Shown piece by piece: positions 35,238-44,152 of a DNA stretch of 64,000 bases. The translations under genes were made by a program, and so were the position numbers. The first letter of the stretch is position 1; every line of letters begins with the position of its first letter. A model generated the notes under the pieces. It was not told the DNA's origin, ran no database searches, and saw nothing but the letters and a program-made list of their open reading frames with translations. The stretch is taken from assembly GCF_004362145.1 (NCBI RefSeq), contig NZ_SNXC01000010.1, positions 124,001-188,000 of the forward strand, written 5' to 3'. Source of the stretch: Marinomonas balearica (GTDB lineage Bacteria; Pseudomonadota; Gammaproteobacteria; Pseudomonadales; Marinomonadaceae).

Positions 35238-37265
35238 TTACTGTTTTGATTTAAGTTGGTTTGCTGCAATGAAATCTAGCATTACTTCCGCCGCTTCTTT
35301 TGCGTATGGGTCGTCTTCAGTAGATTCTATTTCATCTTCGCTAGTAATGGGTTCGAGCCCAAGCGCTTTACGACGAGTGTTTTCTCTTGCGATTGTTTTT
35401 TCTTGGCCTTCTTTGCGTCGAGTTAAGCGTTCCTCTTCGTTGAGTGAGATACTCTTAAAAGAAGAAGTTTGCTCGCGTACATCGTTAATTTGATCCACCA
35501 TCGCAACAAAGTTAGGTTCTTCTTTCATCCGTTGTTCATGGCGAGGTTTTAGAACGGGAAGGTAATCGCCCATTTTCCAGTATATTGGGTAACGAGTCTC
35601 GTGGATTTTGTCCCATGGTAGAGGGTTTTCTAATGCACTTTCACCCACACTTTTTTCATCCAATAATGAGGGGAATTCGACATCAGGATGAACGCCTTTA
35701 TGTTGAGTGCTTTCTCCCGACACACGATAAAATTTAGCTTGAGTAACCTTGAGCTGGCCTTTGTCCATTTCTTGAAGTACCTGAACCGTTCCTTTGCCAA
35801 AGGTTTTTCCGCCAAGAATGAGCGCGCGGCCATAATCTTGCAAAGCGGCTGCAACAATTTCTGATGCGGATGCACTCATGCGGTTAACCAATACGCCTAG
35901 CGGTCCACTGTAAGTTACGCTAGGGTCACGATCACCCATGACGGTTACTCGTCCACTGGTGTCTTTAATTTGAACGGTCGGTCCATGAGGGATGAATAAA
36001 CCTGCTAGGGAGTTCGCTTCTTGTAACGAGCCTCCGCCGTTATTGCGCAAGTCGAGCACAATTGCGATGACGTCTTCTTGTCGTAACTCTTCTATGATTT
36101 TTTTCGTATCGCGGGTCGAACTCTTGTAGTTTTTATCGCCTGCTTGAATTGCTGCGAAATCAGAGTAAAAAGTGGGTAATTCAACAACACCTACTTTATA
36201 AGTTTGACCACCGCGCTCAACATTAATGATTTTTTTGGCTGCTGCCTGATCTTCAAGTTTTACTTTTTCGCGTGTAATGTTGATGGTCTTGGTGGTTTGT
36301 CCATCACCTTTCGCTGGCTGAATTTCAAGGTAAACTTTTGTGCCACGCTCACCACGTATCATGTCTACAACGTCATCAAGCCGCATTCCGACAACGTCGA
36401 CCATTGCTTTGCCGTCTTGGCCGACAGCGAGAATACGATCATTGGGAGCTAATTCGTTTTGTTTCTCCGCAGGACCACCCGGAATAAGACGGACAACTTT
36501 TGTATAATCATCGTCATATTGGAGTACTGCGCCAATGCCTTCCAAAGAAAGACTCATATTAATGTTAAACGTTTCTGATGCTCTTGGGGCAAAATAGGTC
36601 GTGTGAGGATCCAGTGCTGCTGTAATGGAGTTGGCAAAGGTTTGAAAGACGTCCACTGGTTCGGATTGTTCAATTCGTTTTAATTGATTGCGATAGCGCT
36701 TTTCAATAACGGAGGCGATTTCGTCTTCTGAAGTGTTATTTAATTTAAGCGTTAATGCTCGGTTTTTTATGCGTTTTCGCCAATACTCGTCGAGCTCTTC
36801 TGAAGTTTTAGACCATTGAACATTATCGAAGTCGACGTTTAAACTCTCTTTTTTTGTATAGTCGAAGTTATCCACCATGTCTGGTAGCACTTTTAAGAGC
36901 TTGTTTAAGCGGTCTTCTACTCTGTGTATATAAAGATTATAAATGTCGTATGCTATTTGTGTATCGCCGTTGCGTAATGCATCGTCAAGTTCTAAACGGT
37001 GTTTGGAGAGCGTATCGATATCGCTTTGTAAAAAAAAGCTTTTGATCGGATCGAGAGAGTCTAAGTACAAATCAAATGCACTTGCAGAAATTCGATCATC
37101 GATTGTAGGTTTGTTATAGTGCACCGCTTCGAGCATTTCAGTTAGCTCTTTTGCTACGCTGTCGTAGTCATGTGGCGGCTGAAGTTCAGTGTAAGCGTTT
37201 GCGAGGCTATGAGTAAGTGACGCGCCAGCGACAAATAGGCTTACTAACAGGCGTTTATAGTTCAT
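35238..37265 (-). CDS. prc: Tail-specific carboxy-terminal protease Prc
   Basis: Prc (Tsp) is a periplasmic protease that trims PBP3 and degrades tagged proteins. The 675-residue protein has a signal peptide (~1-24), an N-terminal vault domain (~30-200), a PDZ domain (~235-320: GIGAVLQYDDDYTKVVRLIP, GPAEK, DRILAVGQ) and the S41 protease domain with the Ser in VNRMSASASEIVAAAL and the Lys in GGKTFGKGTVQVL (~455-490). The C-terminal DUF3340-like region is charged. Confidence 0.96.
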   Translation of the reverse strand: MNYKRLLVSLFVAGASLTHSLANAYTELQPPHDYDSVAKELTEMLEAVHYNKPTIDDRISASAFDLYLDSLDPIKSFFLQSDIDTLSKHRLELDDALRNGDTQIAYDIYNLYIHRVEDRLNKLLKVLPDMVDNFDYTKKESLNVDFDNVQWSKTSEELDEYWRKRIKNRALTLKLNNTSEDEIASVIEKRYRNQLKRIEQSEPVDVFQTFANSITAALDPHTTYFAPRASETFNINMSLSLEGIGAVLQYDDDYTKVVRLIPGGPAEKQNELAPNDRILAVGQDGKAMVDVVGMRLDDVVDMIRGERGTKVYLEIQPAKGDGQTTKTINITREKVKLEDQAAAKKIINVERGGQTYKVGVVELPTFYSDFAAIQAGDKNYKSSTRDTKKIIEELRQEDVIAIVLDLRNNGGGSLQEANSLAGLFIPHGPTVQIKDTSGRVTVMGDRDPSVTYSGPLGVLVNRMSASASEIVAAALQDYGRALILGGKTFGKGTVQVLQEMDKGQLKVTQAKFYRVSGESTQHKGVHPDVEFPSLLDEKSVGESALENPLPWDKIHETRYPIYWKMGDYLPVLKPRHEQRMKEEPNFVAMVDQINDVREQTSSFKSISLNEEERLTRRKEGQEKTIARENTRRKALGLEPITSEDEIESTEDDPYAKEAAEVMLDFIAANQLKSKQ

Positions 37266-37385
37266 CCGCGGTAGATACTCTTGGTCTAATTGTGTAGGTT
37301 ACTAAAATCATATTAGACCTGCCCCAATAAGGCTAGTCTAGTCGTAAAAAAGTCATCTAATAAGGCATTGTCTTTACGGAAAATT

Positions 37386-38687
37386 ATGGAATCATCAAAC
37401 TTCAACTCTTCATTGCTTCATTTTTTACAATCGTCGCCGACACCCTTTCACGCTACGCAAAGTATGAAAAACCGTTTACTGTCATCAGGCTTTGTCGAAC
37501 TGCATGAAGACCATAACTGGGTAATCGAAGAAGGGGGGCGATATTTTGTGTCGCGTAATGGTTCGTCACTCATCGCGTTTACGACGCCTTCGTTGGACTT
37601 CTTCAATACAGGCTGGCGAATGATCGGCGCACATACCGACAGTCCTTGCTTCAAACTTAAGCCCAATGCGCAAGTAACCCGCCATGGACATCATCAGCTT
37701 GGTGTAGAGGTGTATGGCGGTGTACTTTTGCATACTTGGCTCGACCGCGATTTATCCATCGCTGGACGAGTGACGTTCAAAACGGTGACAGGCGACATAA
37801 AAAGTCGATTGATTGATTTTAAAAAGGCCATCGCAACCATTCCGAATCTTGCCATTCATTTGAATCGTGGAGTGAACTCAGACGGATTTGCCGTTAACGC
37901 ACAAGAGGAAATTCTGCCGATTCTGTGTGATGCCACCAATGAATTCGAACTCAAGCATGTAATTCAGCGGCAGCTCGAAAAAGAGCACAGTGATATATAT
38001 GTAGATTTGATTTTAGACTTCGAACTGTCAATGTACGACGCTCAGCCTCCCGCACTGGTCGGTTTGCACGATGAATACTTATGTTCCGCGCGGCTTGATA
38101 ACTTGCTCAGTTGTTTTGTGGGGATGGAAGCGTTAATCGCATCGAACGACGAGCGCCCAAGTTTGCTGATTTGTACGGATCATGAAGAAGTTGGAAGTTT
38201 ATCAACTTGTGGTGCGAATGGGCCGTTTTTAGAAGATGTCTTGCGTAGATTGTCGCCTAATCCAGAACATTATGTGCAAGCCATTCAGAATTCTATGTTG
38301 ATATCGGCGGATAATGCTCATGCATTGCACCCTAACTATGCCAGCAAGCACGATAAACTGCATGCTCCAACCATCAATCAGGGTGCTGTTATTAAAGTAA
38401 ATAACAATCAGCGCTATGCAACGAACAGTGAAACTGCTGCAATCTACAAAGATATTGCCGCACAGGAAGGCTGTAATGTACAAACTTTCGTTGTTCGCAG
38501 CGACATGGCTTGCGGCAGTACGATAGGCCCAATTACATCAGGTGAAATTGGTGTGCCAACACTCGATATCGGGCTGCCCACTTTTGGAATGCACTCAATC
38601 CGTGAAACAGCTGGCAGTAAAGACGCTTATGAGCTTTATAAAGTGCTGGCGCGGTTCACTAAGCGCACGAACCTTATTGCTAAATAG
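37386..38687 (+). CDS. apeB: M18 family aspartyl aminopeptidase
   Basis: This 433-residue dinuclear-zinc aminopeptidase prefers N-terminal Asp/Glu. Metal ligands are visible in MIGAHTDSPCFKLKP (His at ~80), LDNLLSCFVGMEAL (Asp ~238), CTDHEEVGS (Glu pair ~268) and DMACGSTIGPI (Asp ~375), with the terminal His in DIGLPTFGMHSIRETAG. The ATG at 37386 starts MESSNFNSSLLHFLQ; an earlier TTG at 37368 is less likely. It is divergent from prc and followed by a repeat array. Confidence 0.95.
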   Translation: MESSNFNSSLLHFLQSSPTPFHATQSMKNRLLSSGFVELHEDHNWVIEEGGRYFVSRNGSSLIAFTTPSLDFFNTGWRMIGAHTDSPCFKLKPNAQVTRHGHHQLGVEVYGGVLLHTWLDRDLSIAGRVTFKTVTGDIKSRLIDFKKAIATIPNLAIHLNRGVNSDGFAVNAQEEILPILCDATNEFELKHVIQRQLEKEHSDIYVDLILDFELSMYDAQPPALVGLHDEYLCSARLDNLLSCFVGMEALIASNDERPSLLICTDHEEVGSLSTCGANGPFLEDVLRRLSPNPEHYVQAIQNSMLISADNAHALHPNYASKHDKLHAPTINQGAVIKVNNNQRYATNSETAAIYKDIAAQEGCNVQTFVVRSDMACGSTIGPITSGEIGVPTLDIGLPTFGMHSIRETAGSKDAYELYKVLARFTKRTNLIAK

Positions 38688-38689
38688 TA

Positions 38690-39420
38690 TCTAGAGTGTA
38701 GCTTGCGAATATGCTCCCTGAGCTTGTCGAAGGGAGTAGAGGAGGCTTCGACAAGCTCAGCCAACGGTTTGTTTTTACTCGGAGCCTTAAAATTTAGCTC
38801 GTTTCCTACTACTGAGTCCTAGCTTGTTACTTGAGGCCGTAACCCGTCCCGTGAGCCGTAATCTGTTCCCTGAGCCTGTCGATGGAGGTAGAGGAGGCTT
38901 CGACAAGCTCAGCCAACGGTTTGGTTTTTTTACTCGGAGCCTTAAATTTCAGCTCGTTTCCTACTATTGAGCCCTAGCTTGTTCCTTGAGGCGTAACCCG
39001 TCCCGTGAGGCGTAACCCGCCCCGTGAGCCGTAACCTGTTCCCTGAGCCTGTCGAAGGGGGTAGAGGAGGCTTTGACAAGCTCAGCCAACGGTTTGGTTT
39101 TTTACTCGGAGCCTTAAATTTCAGCTCGTTTCCTACTATTGAGCCCTAGTTTGTTCCTTGAGGCGTAACCCGTCCCGTGCGCCGTAACCTGTTCCCTGAG
39201 CCTGTCGAAGGGGGTAGAGGGGGCTTCGACAAGCTCAGCCAACGGTATGGTTTTTTTTACTCGAAGTCTTAAATTTCAGCTCGTTTCCTACTATTGAGCC
39301 CTAGCTTGTTTCTTAAGGCGTAACCCGTCCCGTAACCTGTTCCCTGAGCCTGTCGAAGGGGGTAGAGGAGGCTTCGACAAGCTCAGCCAACGGTTTGGCT
39401 TTTTTACTCGGAGCCTTAAG
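38690..39420. repeat. Five tandem ~150-bp palindrome-bearing repeats
   Basis: Five imperfect copies begin with CCCTGAGC at about 38716, 38868, 39041, 39194 and 39342 (spacings 152, 173, 153, 148). Each contains 15-bp inverted arms (CTGAGCCTGTCGAAG and CTTCGACAAGCTCAG) separated by about 13 bp including GTAGAGGAGG, then a T-run, CTCGGAGCCTTAAATTT and CTCGTTTCCTACTATTGAGC. Between units a 19-bp sub-repeat (GAGGCGTAACCCGTCCCGT type) occurs two or three times; the extra copy explains the 173-bp spacing. There is no ORF. The palindromes resemble REP/BIME elements and could act as terminators after apeB. Confidence 0.93.
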
Positions 39421-39560
39421 TTGCTGCTTCATCAGGCGTATGAATGGCTTCTCTCTTTTCTATTAAACATTATTGATTGTACTTTTTTTGTCATAGATCA
39501 GATTTTGGTTTTCAAATCTCCTTTATATTAGGTTTCTCTAATGTTTGTTGGGTGGTTGAA

Positions 39561-39902
39561 ATGAAAAGCTATAAAGAAATTAATAAAGAGCAAAATACAT
39601 TGGCACGAGAGTACCGTGTCTCGTCGCCTGATATCCTTAATGGGTTTATGGCAATGCATAAAGCGGCGATGCAGGATGGCGTTGTGCCATTGAAAGTAAA
39701 AGAGATGATGGCGGTAGGTATCGGCATTGCGGCGAGATGTGATGGTTGCATCGCGTCACATGTAAAAGCAGCGCTAAGAGCAGGGTGTACAAGAGATGAG
39801 CTGATTGAAGTCATTAATGTTGCGATCATGATGGGTGGTGGGCCTTCTGTTATTTATGGAACTCAAGCGCTTGGCGCAGCAGATGAATTTCTAGCGGAGT
39901 AA
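39561..39902 (+). CDS. Carboxymuconolactone decarboxylase/AhpD-like protein
   Basis: This 113-residue, all-helical protein of the CMD superfamily carries the AhpD-type redox motif RCDGCIASHVKAAL (~58-71; C-x-x-C-x-x-x-H), then a second helix pair ending in GGGPSVIYGTQAL. It is likely a small alkylhydroperoxidase or oxidative-stress protein. The ATG at 39561 is chosen because conserved sequence begins there; the ORF is open to 39477. Confidence 0.88.
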   Translation: MKSYKEINKEQNTLAREYRVSSPDILNGFMAMHKAAMQDGVVPLKVKEMMAVGIGIAARCDGCIASHVKAALRAGCTRDELIEVINVAIMMGGGPSVIYGTQALGAADEFLAE

Positions 39903-39917
39903 TCTCTAGTGGTGGAG

Positions 39918-39959
39918 TGTGAGTCAAAAAGTGCATATTTAGCCGCTTTCTGACTCACA
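39918..39959. terminator. Terminator-like hairpin after CMD gene
   Basis: A 9-bp perfect stem (TGTGAGTCA at 39918 with TGACTCACA to 39959) extends by an additional AAAG/CTTT pairing around the loop. Confidence 0.6.
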
Positions 39960-40163
39960 TTATTGGATTGAGGGTTTATTGCCCACTGCTGAAGAAAGCT
40001 GTCAAATAGATGATAAAATTACACGTTTTTTTGCGGTTATATTCAGCTAGTGTGCTTGCGAATACCCCCGCTAAGACTTAAACTACCGACCCCTTAAAAT
40101 TAAATTCAATCCGGTGTCATTTTTTGATATCGAGCGCAATCTCATCTGAGGAGAATATAGAGA

Positions 40164-41402
40164 ATGTCTGACGTGAAGAAGGTAGTGCTAGCCTACTCTG
40201 GCGGCCTGGACACTTCCGTAATTGTGAAGTGGCTTCAAGAAGAGTATCAGTGTGAAGTAGTAACCTTTACTGCTGACCTAGGTCAGGGAGAAGAAGTAGA
40301 GCCTGCTCGCGCGAAAGCTCAAGCGTTAGGTGTTCAAGAAATCTACATTGAAGATTTGCGTGAAGAGTTTGTTCGTGATTTTGTCTTTCCTATGTTTCGT
40401 GCGAACACAATCTACGAAGGCGAATACCTACTAGGTACATCTATCGCTCGCCCGTTGATTGCAAAACGCCTTATCGAAATTGCTAATGAAACGGGTGCAG
40501 ACGCAATTGCTCATGGAGCGACAGGTAAAGGAAACGACCAGGTTCGCTTTGAGTTGGGTGCCTATGCACTTAAGCCGGGTGTTAAAGTTATTTCTCCTTG
40601 GCGTGAGTGGGATTTGACGTCCCGCGAAACGTTGATGAAGTACTGTGAAGATCACAATATCCCAGTTGATTTCTCTACTAAGAAAAAGAAATCTCCTTAT
40701 TCCATGGATGCTAACCTTCTTCATATTTCATTCGAAGGTGATCAGCTTGAAGATCCGTGGATTGAATCAGAAGAAGATATGTGGCGTTGGTCAGTTTCTC
40801 CTGAGCAAGCGCCAGATGTACCAACGTACATCGAAATCGAATACGATCACGGTAACCCTGTAGCGATTAATGGTGAGCAAATGTCACCTGCGACGATCCT
40901 TGAAACACTTAATAAAGTGGGTGGCGAGAACGGTATTGGTCGTATCGACATCGTAGAGAACCGTTTTGTTGGTATGAAAGCTCGTGGTTGTTATGAAACG
41001 CCTGGAGGCACAATCATGCTTCGCGCGCATCGTGCTATGGAGTCTATTACTCTTGATCGTGAGGCGATGCATCTTAAAGATGAAATTATGCCTCGTTATG
41101 CAAAAGTGATTTACAACGGTTTCTGGTGGTCAGAAGAGCGTCGTATGCTTCAGGCTCTTATCGACACGTCTCAAGAGTTTGTGTCGGGTACGGTACGTCT
41201 TAAGTTGTACAAAGGTAATATCGAAGTTGTGGGTCGTAAATCTCCATACAGCTTATTCGATAGTGCCGTAGCGACTTTTGAAGATGATGCAGGTGCGTAC
41301 GATCAAAAAGACGCTGCAGGTTTCATTAAGCTTAATGCTCTGCGTATGCGTATCGCTGCACAGAAAGGTCGAACTTTCCTAGATCGTGATGACGAAAAAT
41401 AA
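40164..41402 (+). CDS. argG: Argininosuccinate synthase
   Basis: ArgG joins citrulline and aspartate using ATP in arginine synthesis. The 412-residue length fits the common bacterial form. The ATP-pyrophosphatase P-loop is [16 protein letters not shown] (~9-24). [15 protein letters not shown] (~116-130) binds citrulline/aspartate, and [25 protein letters not shown] (~259-283) completes the active site. A strong GAGGAG lies upstream of the ATG. Confidence 0.98.
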   Translation: MSDVKKVVLAYSGGLDTSVIVKWLQEEYQCEVVTFTADLGQGEEVEPARAKAQALGVQEIYIEDLREEFVRDFVFPMFRANTIYEGEYLLGTSIARPLIAKRLIEIANETGADAIAHGATGKGNDQVRFELGAYALKPGVKVISPWREWDLTSRETLMKYCEDHNIPVDFSTKKKKSPYSMDANLLHISFEGDQLEDPWIESEEDMWRWSVSPEQAPDVPTYIEIEYDHGNPVAINGEQMSPATILETLNKVGGENGIGRIDIVENRFVGMKARGCYETPGGTIMLRAHRAMESITLDREAMHLKDEIMPRYAKVIYNGFWWSEERRMLQALIDTSQEFVSGTVRLKLYKGNIEVVGRKSPYSLFDSAVATFEDDAGAYDQKDAAGFIKLNALRMRIAAQKGRTFLDRDDEK

Positions 41403-41448
41403 AAGATTCTTGATCGTTTAGTTTTATACTAACGGTGGGATATCTATC

Positions 41449-41480
41449 AAAACGCTCTGCTATTATGCAGGGCGTTTTTT
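41449..41480 (+). terminator. argG terminator
   Basis: A 12-bp stem with one G-T pair (41449-41460 / 41467-41478), a 6-nt loop and a TTTTTT run form a typical intrinsic terminator 46 bp after argG. Confidence 0.92.
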
Positions 41481-41696
41481 GTTTAAGTATTAAGCATAAA
41501 TTAATTGACCGATCGGACAGTTCGTGGGTTTAAATATCTAATAAAACGTGCTTTTATATCAAGCTATTTGCGATGGATAAGAATAAAGCTATCTTGACGT
41601 AAACGATCATTGGTTGGCATAACTAGGTTATCAGTAGGGTGATTGTCATGGCTAATCTGCGAGAATGGTTTGGGTAGCACGGATAGGAACAATGAG

Positions 41697-42590
41697 ATGA
41701 CAATTTATAATTTCGGCTCCATTAATCTTGATCACGTTTATCAGGTAGATCATTTTGTTAGGCCTGGTGAAACAATGGCATCTGAAAGCTATCAATGTTT
41801 GCTTGGCGGAAAGGGCGCTAATCAGTCTGCTGCACTTGCAAAAGCGGGTGCGGATGTAAGGCATGTAGGTGCGGTGCACTCTGTCGATAAACTGATATTG
41901 AAGCAGCTGAAAGATGTTGGTGTAAATATAGAGCTGGTGGCGCAGATTGATATGCCAACAGGGCATGCAATTATTCAAATTAATAAAAACGCTGAAAACT
42001 CAATTATTCTGTATCAGGGAGCCAATCACTGCTTAACCGAAGAGCAGATCGACGGTGTTTTGGATCAAGCTGCGGAAGGTGATTGGGTATTGCTTCAAAA
42101 TGAAACAAACCTAGTACCGTATATTGCAAAACAAGCTAAAAGTAAGTCATTAAAAGTTGCATACAATCCTGCACCAATGGATGTAAGTATTACGAAGCCT
42201 TTGCTAGACAGTATTGATTTATTAATAGTCAATGAAGTGGAAGCAATGGATTTGGTTGCAGTCGATTCTGTAAATGAAGCAGTAGAAGCAATGCCTAAGC
42301 AGTTTCCAAATCTAGCAGTGCTGATGACGCTTGGCAGTGACGGTGTGCGTTATTTTGAAGAGGGTACAGATTTATATGTTCCTGCGTTCACTGTGGAAGC
42401 TCAGGATACGACAGCGGCGGGTGACACTTTTATAGGGTTTACCATGTCTGCCATGTTTAGTGGCCTTTCAATAGAAGAATCCATTAAACAAGGGTGTGCG
42501 GCGTCCGCAATTTGTGTAACTCGTATCGGCGCACTCGCTTCAATTCCAAATTCAGATGAAGTGGCAGTGTTTTTGTCACATCAGCATTAA
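41697..42590 (+). CDS. rbsK: Ribokinase family sugar kinase
   Basis: This 297-residue PfkB kinase is likely to phosphorylate ribose released by the neighbouring hydrolase. The N-terminal NFGSINLDHVYQVDHFVRPGE (~5-25) and LLGGKGANQSAALAKAG (~36-52) are ribokinase signature 1; DTTAAGDTFIGFTMSAM (~250-266) is signature 2 with the catalytic Asp in the AAGD motif. The ATG at 41697 follows GATAGGAAC. It is 21 bp upstream of the nucleoside hydrolase gene, so the two form an operon. Confidence 0.93.
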   Translation: MTIYNFGSINLDHVYQVDHFVRPGETMASESYQCLLGGKGANQSAALAKAGADVRHVGAVHSVDKLILKQLKDVGVNIELVAQIDMPTGHAIIQINKNAENSIILYQGANHCLTEEQIDGVLDQAAEGDWVLLQNETNLVPYIAKQAKSKSLKVAYNPAPMDVSITKPLLDSIDLLIVNEVEAMDLVAVDSVNEAVEAMPKQFPNLAVLMTLGSDGVRYFEEGTDLYVPAFTVEAQDTTAAGDTFIGFTMSAMFSGLSIEESIKQGCAASAICVTRIGALASIPNSDEVAVFLSHQH

Positions 42591-42611
42591 TTAATTATAA
42601 GGAAGTCGATC

Positions 42612-43556
42612 ATGACTCGTAAAATTATCATAGATACAGATCCTGGTATTGATGATGCAATGGCAATCTTCTTTGCTTTCCAAGCTCAAGAGCTTGATGT
42701 GCTCGGTTTGACAACCGTATTTGGTAACGTCCCTGTTACGCTAGCAACTGAAAATGCCTTGCGTCTGGCAGAGATTGCTGGTGTTGATGTGCCTGTTGCT
42801 GAAGGTGTTGCTGTACCAAGTGTGATTGCACCTCGTCCTCATCCAGATTTTGTTCATGGAACAGACGGTTTTGGTAACATCAATTGGCCTTCTCCGAAAG
42901 GTAAAGCGATAGAGCAGTCCGCTGCTGAATTTATCGTAGAGCAGGTTCGTCAGTTCCCTGGAGAGGTGACGATTGTGGCATTAGCGCCTTTGGGGAATTT
43001 AGCCAAAGCCCTTGAGCTCGATCCTGAGATTGCGAACCTCGTTGATGAGGTTGTTTTGATGGGAGGCGCCGCTCATGAATTTGGTAATGTTTCTCCTGTT
43101 GCTGAAGCAAATATCATCAATGACCCTCATGCCGCAGATAAAGTATTCACTGCGCCTTGGCAGGTGACAATGATTGGTCTTGATGTAACGCACCAAGTTG
43201 TATTGGGTAACGCTATATTAGGGCGAATTAAAGAAGAAAAGCCGGATCAAGGTGGCTTTCTATACGACTGTGCTCAACATTACATTAAATTTTACAGTGA
43301 TCGTTTCCCAATTGAGGGATGCTATTTTCATGATGCTTCTACAATTGCGTATTTGATGGATCCAAGTATCTTTACTGTAGAGCGAGGTCCAATTAGGGTC
43401 GCATGTGAAGGCATCGCGTTAGGCCAAACAATTTTTGCTCCTGAGGGGTTATCCTACCCTGAGCCTCATTGGGATGGCGTGCCGTCTACCCAAGTGTGTA
43501 TGGAAGTAGATGAAGAGCGTCTATTGAAACTTTATGAAGAAACGATGGTGTCGTAA
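42612..43556 (+). CDS. Nucleoside hydrolase
   Basis: This 314-residue inosine-uridine nucleoside N-ribohydrolase family enzyme binds calcium with IIDTDPGIDDAMAI (~5-18; Asp8, Asp13 and Asp14 in this numbering), and the APLGNLAKAL (~126-135) and NIINDPHAAD (~165-174) blocks complete the fold. The distal CYFHDASTIAYLMDP (~239-253) gives the other Asp. It cleaves nucleosides to base and ribose, feeding the ribokinase. An AAGGAAG ribosome site is present. Confidence 0.95.
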   Translation: MTRKIIIDTDPGIDDAMAIFFAFQAQELDVLGLTTVFGNVPVTLATENALRLAEIAGVDVPVAEGVAVPSVIAPRPHPDFVHGTDGFGNINWPSPKGKAIEQSAAEFIVEQVRQFPGEVTIVALAPLGNLAKALELDPEIANLVDEVVLMGGAAHEFGNVSPVAEANIINDPHAADKVFTAPWQVTMIGLDVTHQVVLGNAILGRIKEEKPDQGGFLYDCAQHYIKFYSDRFPIEGCYFHDASTIAYLMDPSIFTVERGPIRVACEGIALGQTIFAPEGLSYPEPHWDGVPSTQVCMEVDEERLLKLYEETMVS

Positions 43557-43603
43557 TTGATCCAATCACTCTTTCTTTTTTAGAGATAAGATTAGCGATA
43601 ATC

Positions 43604-43642
43604 AATAATAAAAGGCTCAGATTTTCTGGGCCTTTTATTATT
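43604..43642 (+). terminator. Terminator after nucleoside hydrolase gene
   Basis: A 17-bp stem with one wobble pair (43604-43620 / 43626-43642) has a 5-nt loop and flanking A/T runs, suited to stop transcripts from both sides. Confidence 0.88.
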
Positions 43643-43681
43643 TAGGCGACTAGATTTAGACGGTCAGAGTAAGACGCAGAA

Positions 43682-44008
43682 TTATTGGTGGTCTTGTACA
43701 AACTCTTCAATGAAATCGAGGTCTTTTGGGTTGATGTTATGAAAGTTTAACTTAATGTAGTGCAAGTCGTGCTCGTTTAAAACGACTGAAATGGGGTCGC
43801 AAATAGCTTTTAAGTGGGCTAGTTTCCCTTCATGCATAGCATTAAGTTCAAGTTTAACCTTCCGGCTCCCTTCGAGGGCGATTGGAGATTCGATTTCAAC
43901 CTGAGTGGGAGAGATGTGGGTACAATGAATGTTTGTAGTGTGCCCGTTGGTCAGGAACATTTTTCCAGCCCAAAAACATCGTACATATGGAGCGCTTTTT
44001 ATGTTCAC
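43682..44008 (-). CDS. Small PilZ-like beta-barrel protein
   Basis: This 108-residue protein, starting at GTG 44008, is rich in short beta strands. MFLTNGHTTNIHCTHISPTQ then VEIESPIALEGSRKVKLELN resembles the PilZ order '...v.dISpgGv.i.s...l..G..v.l.l', but the RxxxR and D/NxSxxG c-di-GMP binding motifs are not intact (ISPTQ in place of SxxG). It may be a non-binding PilZ-like domain. The call rests on fold-like pattern only. Confidence 0.5.
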   Translation of the reverse strand: MNIKSAPYVRCFWAGKMFLTNGHTTNIHCTHISPTQVEIESPIALEGSRKVKLELNAMHEGKLAHLKAICDPISVVLNEHDLHYIKLNFHNINPKDLDFIEEFVQDHQ

Positions 44009-44102
44009 AATTAGTGCCTATTTCTAAACTAAGTCACGCAAAAAATTACAAAAAATCACCTATATTTTGTGTGGATTATCGCCCCATTCTTTGTATTCTT
44101 CA

Positions 44103-44135
44103 ACCAAAAAAGGCTCCATCGGAGCCTTTTTTGGT
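44103..44135. terminator. Terminator after aminotransferase gene
   Basis: A perfect 15-bp stem (44103-44117 / 44121-44135) with a 3-nt loop and T/A runs lies 18 bp beyond the aminotransferase stop. Confidence 0.93.
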
Positions 44136-44152
44136 GAGTCTTGATCTGTGTG

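Noticed and set aside
38690-39420. Possible CRISPR array
   Set aside because: Units are ~150 bp, contiguous and similar throughout, with no unique spacers and no cas genes.
40020-40150. ArgR box before argG
   Set aside because: No sequence close enough to the two 18-bp ARG-box pattern was found.
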